Positions 16,500 to 25,334 of a DNA stretch of 64,000 nucleotides are shown here, one piece after another. The position numbers and the translations under genes were made by a program. The notes under the pieces are model-generated. The model was not told the origin of the DNA. It was given only the letters and a program-made list of their open reading frames with translations, and searched no databases. The DNA is from Paracoccaceae bacterium (GTDB lineage: Bacteria; Pseudomonadota; Alphaproteobacteria; Rhodobacterales; Rhodobacteraceae), in NCBI GenBank assembly GCA_028284705.1, contig JANQRE010000010.1, positions 124,001-188,000 on the forward strand. The letters are read 5' to 3'. How positions within the stretch are numbered: position 1 is the stretch's first letter; every line of letters starts with the position of its first letter.

Positions 16500-17399
16500 T
16501 CAGGAGGCAAGCGCCTCCGTCTCCGTGATCTTTTCAAACTCAGGCAAAAACTCGGGATGATACATCTCGAGATACCGCGTGACGCGCGCATTCGTGATAA
16601 GTTTGGAAACGTAGCCGCGCGCCAGAACCAGATCGAGGTGATCACTCCCATAGGTGTCCTCGACAAGCCGCAACTCTCGCTCAAGGTTTGCGGATTCTCG
16701 TTCCATCAGCTCCAGTTGCAGCCGGGAAATCCCCTTTATCGCCTTCGGCTTCTCTGGATCTTTCAACTGGCTCGCAGGCGTCGCCGCCAGGATCGAACGT
16801 ATGTAGTTCACCGTGTGCTTGTTCATCGCGACCATCAGCTCTGCAGCCTCGATCTGCCGCATCGGTTTCATTTTCTTTAGGATTTGGAACCCGGTCAACG
16901 CGACCTGCTTATCCTTGAGGAGCTCGGCTGCCTCAGGGCAGATACCGTCGAGCAGCCGCTTTTTGTCCTGCAAGGATTTGACATCCACATTGAGTGCGCG
17001 GGCCAGTCGCTCCTCCGACACACCCCGTTCCAACGCTTTCAGGATCATTTTGTGCTCCTGAATGGTAGCAAGGCGGCTGATGCGCTTATTGTAGGTAAAA
17101 GCTTCGTCGTCCTTCGAAACCTGACACGGCACACTCTGCTCACCGAGATCCGCGAGGATCGCAAGGCGTACGTGCCCGTCGAGCAACATGTACTTATCGG
17201 GGTCGGACTGGTCGCGCACGACGACAAGCGGCTCGACAAGCCCGACTTCTTTTATGGAAGCAACAACCTGGCGGTATTTTACCGTATCCTTTGTTGCCTT
17301 CCGAATGGCGTATAGCGGGCAGATCTGTTCGAGCGTCAACTGAATCAGGTCTTTCTCGAAGGCCATGCTAATCGATTTGGAGCGTCTGGATCGTGTCAT
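16500..17399 (-). CDS. ParB/RepB-like protein, third gene of the recombinase operon
   Basis: The protein has 299 residues. Its N-terminal ParB-like domain (about 20-110) shows VKYRQVVASIKEVGLVEPLVV and YMLLDGHVRLAILADLG, the latter a variant of the GxxRxxA motif. A helical DNA-binding middle (about 115-190; GVSEERLARALNVDVKSLQDK) and a RepB-type C-terminus follow. It starts inside the stop codon of the preceding ParB gene (TGATG), so translation is coupled. No ParA ATPase accompanies it, which argues against an ordinary plasmid-partition role. A job in DNA recognition together with the recombinase is an inference. Confidence 0.8.
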   Translation of the reverse strand: MTRSRRSKSISMAFEKDLIQLTLEQICPLYAIRKATKDTVKYRQVVASIKEVGLVEPLVVVRDQSDPDKYMLLDGHVRLAILADLGEQSVPCQVSKDDEAFTYNKRISRLATIQEHKMILKALERGVSEERLARALNVDVKSLQDKKRLLDGICPEAAELLKDKQVALTGFQILKKMKPMRQIEAAELMVAMNKHTVNYIRSILAATPASQLKDPEKPKAIKGISRLQLELMERESANLERELRLVEDTYGSDHLDLVLARGYVSKLITNARVTRYLEMYHPEFLPEFEKITETEALAS

Positions 17400-18289
17400 C
17401 AGATGTCTCCTGTTCTAGCTGCCAGGCGGTCAGAGAGGTTTTTTGGAATTGTCGCCAAGCCTTCGGCCCTGAGAAGCGTGACGAAGTTTTCGTCATTCAG
17501 GAGTTTGCGCAGGGCTTCTGTGATGAACATCAATTCGTTCCGTGTGGCCGTCGCTTTTCGCAGCAAGACTCGCTTCTTCTCGACATCGTTCTGATAGGTT
17601 CGGATCAAGCTTTCGACCGAAAGCGAACGCCGCTTCATTTGGTCCGCGCTTGGGCGGCCTTTCCCATATTGCTGACGTGCCTCGACAAGTCGTTTTGCGG
17701 CCATCAATCGCCCACCGCGCAGCTGATTGTTCTCATAGGCCTGCCGGAGCACATCCTGAACTTCCGTGTCTTTTGCCTCTGCGATCTCGACCGCAACGCT
17801 GACTGGTAGCTTTCCGCTTTCGACGGCCCGCAGCAATCTATGCTCGCCGCTTTCAAGTAGCCTGAGAATGCCCCGGACATATTTGAGAGAAAGCTGGGTT
17901 TTGCGCGCAATTTCGGGGCCCGAGTAACCGCGTTCCTTCAGACCTTTGATATCGCGCAATAGGTCCAGAGCCCGATGCTGACGGCGCGCGAGGTTTTCCA
18001 CGAGACTCATCACCAAACAGTCTTCGCTGCTGGCCTCGATGACGATCGCCGGGATTTCTGTTTGTCCGAGTTCCTGAAAGGCCTCCAGTCGTCCCTGCCC
18101 ACAAACCAGATCGTAACCTAAGCCATCCTCACTAGTTCGCGCTGCGACGGTGATCGGCCGTTTCAGCCCAAGCTCGGCGATGTTGTCGACGATCTCTCTG
18201 AAGGATTTTCTGTTCCTGATGCGCGGGTTCACCACGGTGATGCGATCCATCGGGATCAATTCAGCTGTTTGAGTGTGTGGGTCGACCAT
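17399..18289 (-). CDS. ParB/RepB-like protein, second gene of the recombinase operon
   Basis: At 296 residues this is a more canonical ParB-family protein than its neighbour. The N-terminal domain has RKSFREIVDNIAELGLKRPITV, then the nucleotide-site motifs GYDLVCGQGRLEAFQELG and SLVENLARRQHR. A KorB-like helix-turn-helix follows at about 115-150 (SGPEIARKTQLSLKYVRGIL). Its ATG lies in the recombinase stop codon (TGATG), and its own stop overlaps the next start in the same way. The ENLARR motif is intact, so CTP-dependent DNA clamping as in chromosomal ParB is possible (family knowledge), though no ParA is present. Confidence 0.85.
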   Translation of the reverse strand: MVDPHTQTAELIPMDRITVVNPRIRNRKSFREIVDNIAELGLKRPITVAARTSEDGLGYDLVCGQGRLEAFQELGQTEIPAIVIEASSEDCLVMSLVENLARRQHRALDLLRDIKGLKERGYSGPEIARKTQLSLKYVRGILRLLESGEHRLLRAVESGKLPVSVAVEIAEAKDTEVQDVLRQAYENNQLRGGRLMAAKRLVEARQQYGKGRPSADQMKRRSLSVESLIRTYQNDVEKKRVLLRKATATRNELMFITEALRKLLNDENFVTLLRAEGLATIPKNLSDRLAARTGDI

Positions 18290-19863
18290 CAGGCCACCTC
18301 TAGTACTGGGACATGGACTGCCATGTCGAACAAGGAGTCCAGCGTTTCAAAGCGATATGCATCTAGCGACAAGCCGTTGTGTTCAGCCAGGCGGATACGG
18401 GGGAGAGTCATGTCGAGGCTCGGCAGAACGTAATAGTCTAGCGGCTTCTGGTTTAGCCGATCCATGCGCACGGCGATGGTGATGTCGGGTTTGAGGCTTG
18501 TGTCAAAACGGATGTTCCACCGGAGAGAGCCTGCATTCGTTTCGCTGCACCGGACGATGACAAGGGATACGGTGAATTCACCATTGATAGTGAGCAAGTC
18601 AGTTCTGGGGTGTCGTTCTACTTTGCCGCCCGAAGCTTCGATTCCCGCTATTGTCTCGGCAACAACACCCGGCTGAAGCTCGCGCAAGCGTCGATTGATT
18701 TCGATGTATCTGTAGTCTCGGTCCGGCTTGAATCCGACAAGCCGGTAGGCACGCAGCAGGCTGCCAAACCGTGATCGATACGCGCTGCTCGATGGCAGCT
18801 TTTCAGCTTCATCTATGACGAGACCAGACAGAAAGCCCGCGGCCTTAAACACCTCCTTCAAACCTTCGAGCATTTCGTCGTCAGTGAGTTTATTTGATCG
18901 CGCGCTCATAATGGCGTTGGCCGCGGCAAACAGATCAGGATCGACGATCCCTTCAAAGACACCCTCAGCCCGAACCCATGTCTCCGGATCATTCTGGACA
19001 CGGCGTTTCTTCAGTTTGAAGGAGCTACGGTTCCAGACATTGTTCCCAATGTATTTCTCGTTGATCAGGATTTGATGAATGGTCCCGCGGGTCCATGCGC
19101 GGTCGAGGTCTGTCAGAATGCCAGGGCCGTTCAGAGCCTCGGCAATTTCTGTCTCAGACTTACGATCTTCGACAAAATCCAGAAAGATCTCTCGCACAAT
19201 TGCGATTTCGTTGTCGGGCCCCGGAACCAGAGTGACACGATCTGTCTGAATGCTCTTGTGCTGGCCGCGCTCCAGGATGCCTTTCGCGACCCCGCGCTCG
19301 TCTATGAGCATGCGCCTCAAGCCGAAGCCAGGCGGACCACCCTGACGAAAACCGAGCTCGATCAGTCGGCATTGCCCGGTGAAGACCTTTTGTGAAAGCT
19401 CGCGGCTATACTCTCCTGCCATGGCGCGCTTCACGCCTTTGACGATGGTGGAGACCGGGCTTCCATCGTTTTCGAACTGTTCAGCACAGTAGATGACGGA
19501 GATACCGGCACGTTTGCAGATGTATTCGTAATAGGCGCTCTCGTCCGCGTCCTGAAACCGACCCCAGCGGCTGATGTCGTAAACAAGCACCGCTTCGAAA
19601 TCCGCTTTGCCAGATTGAATGTCATCGATGAGCTGCTTGAGCCCATCTCTGCCCTGTATTCTTAGGCCGCTCTTACCTTCGTCAGAATAGGTGCGGATGA
19701 TCTCGATGCCGCGTTGTTCTGCGTAGTGCTTGATCGCGTCAGATTGGTTCTCAGTCGAATAGCGTTGGTGCTCAGTCGACATTCGGACGTATTGTGCTGC
19801 TCGCCGTGGCGGTGCTCCCTCGGGAGTTTCTGCGTGCTGGTCATGTACGTACCTCCAGCTCAA
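18289..19863 (-). CDS. Large serine recombinase
   Basis: This is a 524-residue serine-family site-specific recombinase. The resolvase-type catalytic domain starts with AAQYVRMSTEHQRYSTENQ, placing the nucleophile at Ser29. EGKSG, YDISRWGR and GEYSRELSQKV follow. A recombinase domain is at about 190-300 (LINEKYIGNNVWNR). The zinc-ribbon cysteines of many phage integrases are absent; residues 330-524 are an uncharacterised tail. The only usable start is a TTG at 19863, since an in-frame stop lies just upstream; AAAGG precedes it. It heads a three-gene operon with two ParB-like genes. It could move the element or invert local DNA. Confidence 0.88.
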   Translation of the reverse strand: MSWRYVHDQHAETPEGAPPRRAAQYVRMSTEHQRYSTENQSDAIKHYAEQRGIEIIRTYSDEGKSGLRIQGRDGLKQLIDDIQSGKADFEAVLVYDISRWGRFQDADESAYYEYICKRAGISVIYCAEQFENDGSPVSTIVKGVKRAMAGEYSRELSQKVFTGQCRLIELGFRQGGPPGFGLRRMLIDERGVAKGILERGQHKSIQTDRVTLVPGPDNEIAIVREIFLDFVEDRKSETEIAEALNGPGILTDLDRAWTRGTIHQILINEKYIGNNVWNRSSFKLKKRRVQNDPETWVRAEGVFEGIVDPDLFAAANAIMSARSNKLTDDEMLEGLKEVFKAAGFLSGLVIDEAEKLPSSSAYRSRFGSLLRAYRLVGFKPDRDYRYIEINRRLRELQPGVVAETIAGIEASGGKVERHPRTDLLTINGEFTVSLVIVRCSETNAGSLRWNIRFDTSLKPDITIAVRMDRLNQKPLDYYVLPSLDMTLPRIRLAEHNGLSLDAYRFETLDSLFDMAVHVPVLEVA

Positions 19864-19902
19864 AAACCGAGCCTTTCATTATTCGCCTTCGCCAAATTGG
19901 TG

Positions 19903-19919
19903 GGAATGCCTGTGATTCC
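19903..19919. promoter_or_regulatory. Short inverted repeat between recombinase and HTH gene
   Basis: GGAAT (19903-19907) and ATTCC (19915-19919) form a perfect five-base dyad with a seven-base spacer in the divergent promoter region. It is a weak candidate operator for the HTH protein. Confidence 0.25.
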
Positions 19920-19954
19920 ATGGGGCCAAAGCATAGACGCGGAGGTTCAGAAAA

Positions 19955-20308
19955 ATGTTTCCTAAGATGGGCAAGACTTTTCCAAATGACAACGAACGGA
20001 AGGTTGATCGACTAACATACCAGACGGCTATTGCAGCCGCGTTGAAACGAGAACTAGGCGGATCGCATCGGGCAATCAAAACGGCAATGAGATGGACAGG
20101 TGTTTCGGAGCGCACTGCAAAGAATTGGCTGGCAGGTTCCCACGGTCCTGCTGGCGAGCACTTGGTTGATTTGATGCGCCACTCAGAGGAGGTTTGTATT
20201 GCGGTGTTGAGACTGTCCCAGCGAAATAACTATGGGTTGGCTGTGGAAATCAAAGAAATCCACTTAGCCCTTTCCAGGGTCATCGCGGCCCTTGAAGACG
20301 CGCAATGA
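19955..20308 (+). CDS. Small HTH protein divergent from the recombinase
   Basis: This 117-residue protein has a helix-turn-helix of the type HRAIKTAMRWTGVSERTAKNWLAG (about residues 38-61), followed by a conserved GEHLVDLMRHS and a helical C-terminus. GGAGG at 19941-19945 supports the ATG at 19955. It is divergent from the recombinase operon, with 91 bp between start codons. From memory, similar proteins accompany recombinase/ParB cassettes in other alphaproteobacteria. It could be the operon's regulator or a recombination directionality factor (inference). Confidence 0.75.
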   Translation: MFPKMGKTFPNDNERKVDRLTYQTAIAAALKRELGGSHRAIKTAMRWTGVSERTAKNWLAGSHGPAGEHLVDLMRHSEEVCIAVLRLSQRNNYGLAVEIKEIHLALSRVIAALEDAQ

Positions 20309-20928
20309 TCAGAAGAGCTAAGGCGTCCCTGCTCCCACGTTTCATTTCCCTGCAAAGTCCGGGATTTTTTCCCTGTTTTAACGGTTAGGGAAATGGCTCC
20401 CAAATCCCTGAATTGCAGGGGTGATAGGGTCGAACGGAACCGCCAGGTCGCAAAAACTGAAGATTTTTCCCTGTATTTTCTTTGTTACCAGGGAATTTCC
20501 GGCTGAGACGGACTAGCTCGAGACTGCGTGCACAGCCACCCAATGTTCTCCTTCTGTGGCCAGTGTAATGGCTCAGCTTTAAGGGACAAGGATACCCTAT
20601 CAAAGTCGGATTGAGCACAGTTGTCCCGTTTCTGACAAAGAGCATGGAAGCCAATCGTGCGAGATGTCAATATTATGGACCAAGTCCCCGGGCTTGACAA
20701 AATCGACTCCGATGCTCGAATGGTCTCAGAATACTGAATTTGACAACAGTATCTTGCCATACAATAAGTCCCAAAAGCGCAGCTGGAAATCACTTCTCAA
20801 TGATCGAATACTTGTTTTTTGAAAGAGTTATTCAGACTGAATGATTGTGGCGGAACCTAAGTCCCGACTTAAGTGGGTTCAAAACGAAACGTGCGTATTG
20901 CCGTAACTGGGTTGGGTTCAATCTAAAA
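20309..20928. other. Gene-free stretch after the HTH gene
   Basis: No coding frame is supported. The left part contains the CCCTG repeat field (20327-20495). The right part becomes AT-rich before the first sulfotransferase and probably holds its promoter. The composition change suggests that the right boundary of the mobile block lies in this interval. Confidence 0.45.
20327..20495. repeat. Field of CCCTG half-sites in direct and inverted orientation
   Basis: CCCTG occurs at 20327, 20348, 20371, 20406 and 20469, and its complement CAGGG at 20416 and 20489. Three copies are preceded by at least three T. Two dyads stand out: CCCTG-N5-CAGGG at 20406-20420 and TTCCCTG-N15-CAGGGAA at 20467-20495. 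The density next to a recombinase/ParB operon suggests a binding region for one of these proteins or an attachment site. Confidence 0.5.
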
Positions 20929-21894
20929 ATGTCCAAAGTTGTTCTTCACATTGGCACTCACAAAACTGGTACCACGACTCTCCAAGCGACGTTTGACGAC
21001 AAACGTGAAGAACTCGCTTCTGCAGGTTTGGTTTATCCTGATCTACCGAACCAACACCACGGGTTGGTTGTGCCCTGGGTCAAGGTACCGGACGTGCACA
21101 ACTATCCAGATGGTGCCGAGGCCAATTGGCGGTCTATCGCAAAAGAAAATGCTGACTCTGACCGGTTAGTTCTCATATCTTCTGAAGAGTTGTCTCGGTT
21201 TTCCGCTGGAAAGTTTGCAGTCGATTTCGAACAGATCAAGGCTTGGCTAAAGCCATTTGACGAGGTTGAAGTCGTCTGCATGTTGCGGGATCAACTCAGT
21301 CTTATCCAGTCAGTCTTTTTCCAAGTATTCCGGCCGAAAGGCGGAAGGAACTGGAACGAATTTCTGGAGGGTTGCCTCGCAGAAGATCAGGCCTTTGGCG
21401 TATTTTTGGACTACGGTCAGCTATACGACGCATTGCTGGAGAGTTTCTCTGAAGAAGAGATCACCTTTCTCCCATTTCGCCCAGACGGAAAAACGGTGAA
21501 TCCGACGCATACGTTGCTTACGTATTTGGGGTTCGAACAACTTTGCAAATCCATGCCTGATTTGACCGCGAACAAATCAGACGCACCGTTGCCGATATTC
21601 CTATCGGCCCTGATCAATCGTCCGGATGGCATCGACAACGGTATTGCCGGAGCGCTCGACGATGTGTTCGGAGGACGGCGAACGGTGATCTATTCGGCCA
21701 ATGAAATCAAAAGCGTATCAGATTATTTCAATCCCAAAAACGAAGCGTTTCTTGCACGTTATTCCGGACTTAAGCCTTCCGACCTTCAGATGGCGCCGTT
21801 CTTGGACGAGACTTACTTTCGCCGCAGCGACTTCAATATCGGCACATGGTCAGAAATCGCCCGCCGAATGCTTGACTATGAGCGCCCCAAATAG
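20929..21894 (+). CDS. Sulfotransferase-like protein
   Basis: This 321-residue protein would transfer sulfate from PAPS to a sugar or other acceptor. The 5'-phosphosulfate loop is at the very start (VVLHIGTHKTGTTTLQ), and the 3'-phosphate region is likely VVCMLRDQLSLIQSVF near residue 120. An upstream in-frame extension to 20845 would put residues before a motif that normally lies at the N-terminus, so the ATG at 20929 is preferred. It is the first of two sulfotransferase genes on this strand at the left edge of the glycan region. The acceptor is unknown; surface polysaccharide is the obvious candidate from context. Confidence 0.75.
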   Translation: MSKVVLHIGTHKTGTTTLQATFDDKREELASAGLVYPDLPNQHHGLVVPWVKVPDVHNYPDGAEANWRSIAKENADSDRLVLISSEELSRFSAGKFAVDFEQIKAWLKPFDEVEVVCMLRDQLSLIQSVFFQVFRPKGGRNWNEFLEGCLAEDQAFGVFLDYGQLYDALLESFSEEEITFLPFRPDGKTVNPTHTLLTYLGFEQLCKSMPDLTANKSDAPLPIFLSALINRPDGIDNGIAGALDDVFGGRRTVIYSANEIKSVSDYFNPKNEAFLARYSGLKPSDLQMAPFLDETYFRRSDFNIGTWSEIARRMLDYERPK

Positions 21895-22096
21895 AGACAA
21901 AGTCACCGACGATTAATTTAACGCTTAGTTAGGGCAGCGTGGTCAAAACCCGATGCGCCTTCCGGCCAGTTTCAGCACGCGAGCGAACGAGGTTCAGGGA
22001 TTGAGTTCCAGAAACGTATCACGCAGTCTGCACACTCAGGCTAACTCAGTGCATCTCGATGAGCTGTAGTGGCGCGAATAGTGGTGAATTGATGCA

Positions 22097-22741
22097 ATGC
22101 CCCTCGTAAAAATCGCAGGCAAGACAGTGTATTTTGCTCATGTTCCAAAATGCGCGGGCACTTCAATAGAACACTACTTGATCAATCGCTTTGGACCCGT
22201 TGGATTTGTCGACTGGCAATATATGGATCTGCCAGAGGAGGCGCGATGGAGTAAATCGTCGCCGCAACATGTCGATGTGAACACGCTGTCAACACTGCTG
22301 CCCAAGCATTTTATTGACGAGTCTTTTTCAGTTGTTCGCCATCCGGTCGATCGTCTGCTCAGCGTCTTCCGATTTCAACGCGATGCGGTGGGATCGATTG
22401 AAACGGAAAAGACCTTTGGTGCGTGGCTCGCGGGGCTATCAACCAGAGCACCATATTATCTTGATAATCACACACTCCCGATGTGCCAGATTGTTCCGGA
22501 AGGTGCAGAGGTTTTTAAGCTCGAGGATGGAGCGCAGCCGATCATAAATTGGCTTGATAACTTGGCGGGCGATACTTCGGGTCCTCGAGATATTCCAGGA
22601 ACAAACAAACTGGACGATTTACTCAAAGTTCTTGGGCGCAAACCCGGTCCACCGGTTCACGCAACAGAAGCGAATATTGTTGTTATCAAATCACTCTACA
22701 AAGAGGACTTTCTTCGTTTTGGCTATGAAATAGATCGATAG
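22097..22741 (+). CDS. Sulfotransferase family 2-type protein
   Basis: This 214-residue protein has the compact form of the Sulfotransfer_2 family. The PAPS 5'-loop is VYFAHVPKCAGTSIEHYL (about residues 11-28), and the 3'-phosphate motif is SFSVVRHPVDRLLSVFRF (about 77-94), both well conserved. It lies about 200 bp after the first sulfotransferase. No signal peptide is present, so it acts in the cytoplasm. Together with the neighbouring glycosyltransferases it suggests sulfation of an exported glycan. Confidence 0.85.
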   Translation: MPLVKIAGKTVYFAHVPKCAGTSIEHYLINRFGPVGFVDWQYMDLPEEARWSKSSPQHVDVNTLSTLLPKHFIDESFSVVRHPVDRLLSVFRFQRDAVGSIETEKTFGAWLAGLSTRAPYYLDNHTLPMCQIVPEGAEVFKLEDGAQPIINWLDNLAGDTSGPRDIPGTNKLDDLLKVLGRKPGPPVHATEANIVVIKSLYKEDFLRFGYEIDR

Positions 22742-22789
22742 CTTCCAGAGACCTCCAAAACCGCGGCGGCGCTCGAAAAAATACGCACC

Positions 22790-24511
22790 TTAGATGACAT
22801 TCGGCTTAGGTGTGTAGTCAGCGGCAGAAAGATCAAATCCTTTGTTGTAATACGGGTCGCCGGCTCTGATCAGGTCGCGCCAACTATCGATGAGGAGCGC
22901 TCGGTCACCAAGATCGTATCCGCTTAGTTTTCTACTGACACTCTCGTGGTGAATGAGTTTCGTCGCGCCTGCGTTGATTATCCGTTTTCCGGTTGCACGG
23001 ATTCTTAGGCAGAGGTCGACATCCTGATAGTGCCGCGCGTAATCCAAAGAAAACCGTCCGATATCTTCAAACACGGCACGCTTCATGAGTAAGCAAGCCG
23101 CTGTTACTGCCGACACTTCGCGCGCGACGGCTAAGCTGCCTGCATAACCATCGCCATTCTGATCGAAGCCCCGCATTATGTGATCTGCGGTTCCTCGCAG
23201 TCCCAAGACGATGCCAGCATGTTGAACGGTTTTGTCGGGGTACAGCAAAGTCGGTCCGACGGCTCCGATTTCTTCGTCTTCAAAGAACATTACGAGTTCT
23301 CGAAGCCAATCACCGTCAATGATTTCTGTGTCATTGTTGAGGAAAAGAACGAATTTGCCGTCCGACGCATCCACGCCAATGTTGTTTGCGGCCGAGTAGT
23401 TGAAATTGCGTTCGTCATAGAAAACGTGTTTGAGGTTTTTTGTTCTGAATGACTCAAGGGCAGTCGGGTCGGTTGTTCTATTGTCGACGATCACAACTTC
23501 GAAATTGTCGTAACTGGTTAAGGCAAACAATGAGTCGAGGCATCGTTTTACGACGTCGCCCTGGTTCTTGGTCGGAATGACGATGCTGATACGCGGCTCT
23601 TTTGTTTCACGAGAGGGGTACAAGCAAACGCGATGTGGCAGGCTTTCATGGGCCTCCGGTAGCCAGCTAAAGCCCTTGCGATCCAGGTGTTTTTTGACTG
23701 CCTCGATTTGCAGTTCGGAAATGCGGTCTTTTGCGTCTGGGCTGAGAGCCAATGAACCGCTCACCGCACGCCATTTGTAGAGAACAGCAGGCAGGTGCTT
23801 TATCCGATCGGTGACTTCAGAGACACGCAACATGAACTCGAAGTCTTGGACTCCATCGAACGATTTATCCAAGCCCAGGTCTTTGCAAATTGACGCTCGG
23901 ACGACGAGCAGATGTCCGACATACATGCATCCCAACAGATATGTTGGCGACCAATCTGGTTTCAAAAAATGCACTAAGGTTTCGTCTTTTTCATCGACAG
24001 TGATCTGGTCCGAGTAAAAGACATCAGTTTCCGGGTCTCTATTGATTTCACTCACCAACAAAGCGAAAGCGTTTGGAGTAAGCTCATCATCGTGATCAAT
24101 GAAGACGACGTAGTCGCCAGTGGCTTTTTCCAATCCAAAATTTGTGGCTTCTGAGATACCCATGTTCGATTGGTTTTTGATGACATGAACATGTGGGAGG
24201 TTGCGAATAGTGTCTGGTATCCTTTCTTCGACGACGATGTCAGGGCCACTGTCATCGACGATGATGATCTCAAAACAGGAGTAAGACTGAGACAGTATTG
24301 AATTAAGCAGCGCCCCTAACAACGAAGCATCGGTTTTGTAAGCCGGTATTACGACGGAAAGTTTAAGTTGTTGCTGCGGTCCAGGAGGTTGTGAATCTGG
24401 ATGTTCACCTGGCTGGAGAGAAGGTTCCGCTCCTGTCGGAAGGTCGCTCTCAAGCGACGTAGCGCTGCCGTTTTCTAACAGGCCCCTAATTAGGGACTTT
24501 AGTCCTTTCAT
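22790..24511 (-). CDS. Tandem-domain GT2 glycosyltransferase
   Basis: This 573-residue protein has two GT-A domains in a row. The first (about 50-260) opens with LKLSVVIPAYKTDASLLGAL and has the DxD-type motif VVFIDHDDELTPNAF. The second (about 300-530) opens with PRISIVIPTKNQGDVVKRCL and has FVLFLNNDTEIIDGDWL and a late YARHYQDVDLCLRIRATG. The two domains may add two different sugars in turn, as in other bifunctional glycan polymerases (inference). A related protein with the same layout is encoded at 29679-31415. It is followed on the same strand by no close gene; a methyltransferase lies 25 bp upstream. Confidence 0.9.
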   Translation of the reverse strand: MKGLKSLIRGLLENGSATSLESDLPTGAEPSLQPGEHPDSQPPGPQQQLKLSVVIPAYKTDASLLGALLNSILSQSYSCFEIIIVDDSGPDIVVEERIPDTIRNLPHVHVIKNQSNMGISEATNFGLEKATGDYVVFIDHDDELTPNAFALLVSEINRDPETDVFYSDQITVDEKDETLVHFLKPDWSPTYLLGCMYVGHLLVVRASICKDLGLDKSFDGVQDFEFMLRVSEVTDRIKHLPAVLYKWRAVSGSLALSPDAKDRISELQIEAVKKHLDRKGFSWLPEAHESLPHRVCLYPSRETKEPRISIVIPTKNQGDVVKRCLDSLFALTSYDNFEVVIVDNRTTDPTALESFRTKNLKHVFYDERNFNYSAANNIGVDASDGKFVLFLNNDTEIIDGDWLRELVMFFEDEEIGAVGPTLLYPDKTVQHAGIVLGLRGTADHIMRGFDQNGDGYAGSLAVAREVSAVTAACLLMKRAVFEDIGRFSLDYARHYQDVDLCLRIRATGKRIINAGATKLIHHESVSRKLSGYDLGDRALLIDSWRDLIRAGDPYYNKGFDLSAADYTPKPNVI

Positions 24512-24536
24512 GAGGTGCTGCCCTAAATCTAATTGC

Positions 24537-25310
24537 TTAGCTCTTGATCACAGGAGTAATGATCTGAGCGGAAATCACTCTGCGCATCGGAAATTCGTCA
24601 TAAGGTACGTTGTTGCGCCAGCGGTTGTGGGACTCGGCTGACAGAAAATATGTTTCTACGTCATTATGTGCATTGTGCTGCAAATCCCGCACCAGTGTCG
24701 GCGACAAATCCAGCAGACCCACAAAATGTTCCAAATGCTCGGTATGGGCCTCGGCACCGTTTCCGCCCATCACATGATCAACGGCATGGATTGTGACGCT
24801 GCCAGGTTTTGAGAACTTTTTGATACCATTTACGACACCATCCAGAGCGTCAATCGGGATATGCTCGACGACGCTGATCGAATACACGCAGTCGATGGAG
24901 CTTGGAGGGAACTGCGTTAAGCGGTCGGAAAAGCGATCGACGATATATCCGACATTCTGATAGCTCGCCTTAATCACTGCTAGGTCTTCGGGGCCATTAC
25001 CACTTCCGTCGAATGGATCGACGACAGTCACATTATAGCCAAGACGGGCAAGAATGTCCGCGACCAGTGGTTCGCCGGCACCAAATTCCACCAACGAAGC
25101 GCCAATGGGCTGCGTTGCAAGAATGCTTTTGAGGATCCAGAAACGTTGGGCGTCTTTGAGGTCAAGGGAGTGCGTCGCCACCTGGTTGAGATTGTCGTAG
25201 CCCTCGCAGAACTCTCGAACCGTTGCATAGCTCAGCCCAATCGGTGGTTCTCCGGGTGGAAACTGCCGCAACACCTCTAGGTCTTGGTCGCTTACAAGGT
25301 GGACTGACAA
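24537..25310 (-). CDS. SAM-dependent methyltransferase
   Basis: This 257-residue protein has a class I methyltransferase fold. Motif I is SLVEFGAGEPLVADIL (about residues 75-90), the acidic end of strand 2 is VTVVDPFDG, and the post-motif region is IDCVYSISVVEHIPIDALDGVV. The start is a TTG at 25310 after AAAGGATC. It lies between a GT4-type glycosyltransferase and a GT2 protein on the same strand with gaps of about 25 bp, so it is probably co-transcribed. It likely methylates a sugar of the same glycan, possibly as a capping reaction. Confidence 0.8.
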   Translation of the reverse strand: MSVHLVSDQDLEVLRQFPPGEPPIGLSYATVREFCEGYDNLNQVATHSLDLKDAQRFWILKSILATQPIGASLVEFGAGEPLVADILARLGYNVTVVDPFDGSGNGPEDLAVIKASYQNVGYIVDRFSDRLTQFPPSSIDCVYSISVVEHIPIDALDGVVNGIKKFSKPGSVTIHAVDHVMGGNGAEAHTEHLEHFVGLLDLSPTLVRDLQHNAHNDVETYFLSAESHNRWRNNVPYDEFPMRRVISAQIITPVIKS

Positions 25311-25334
25311 CGTACGATCCTTTCCGATACGATA

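Noticed and set aside
16151-16684. 177-codon minus-strand frame overlapping the end of the second ParB gene
   Set aside because: The frame overlaps conserved ParB coding sequence out of phase and is low-complexity Arg/Ser-rich.
16500-18289. Plasmid partition/replication locus (repABC-like)
   Set aside because: Only ParB/RepB-like proteins are present; no ParA/RepA or RepC gene is nearby, and the genes are coupled to a recombinase.
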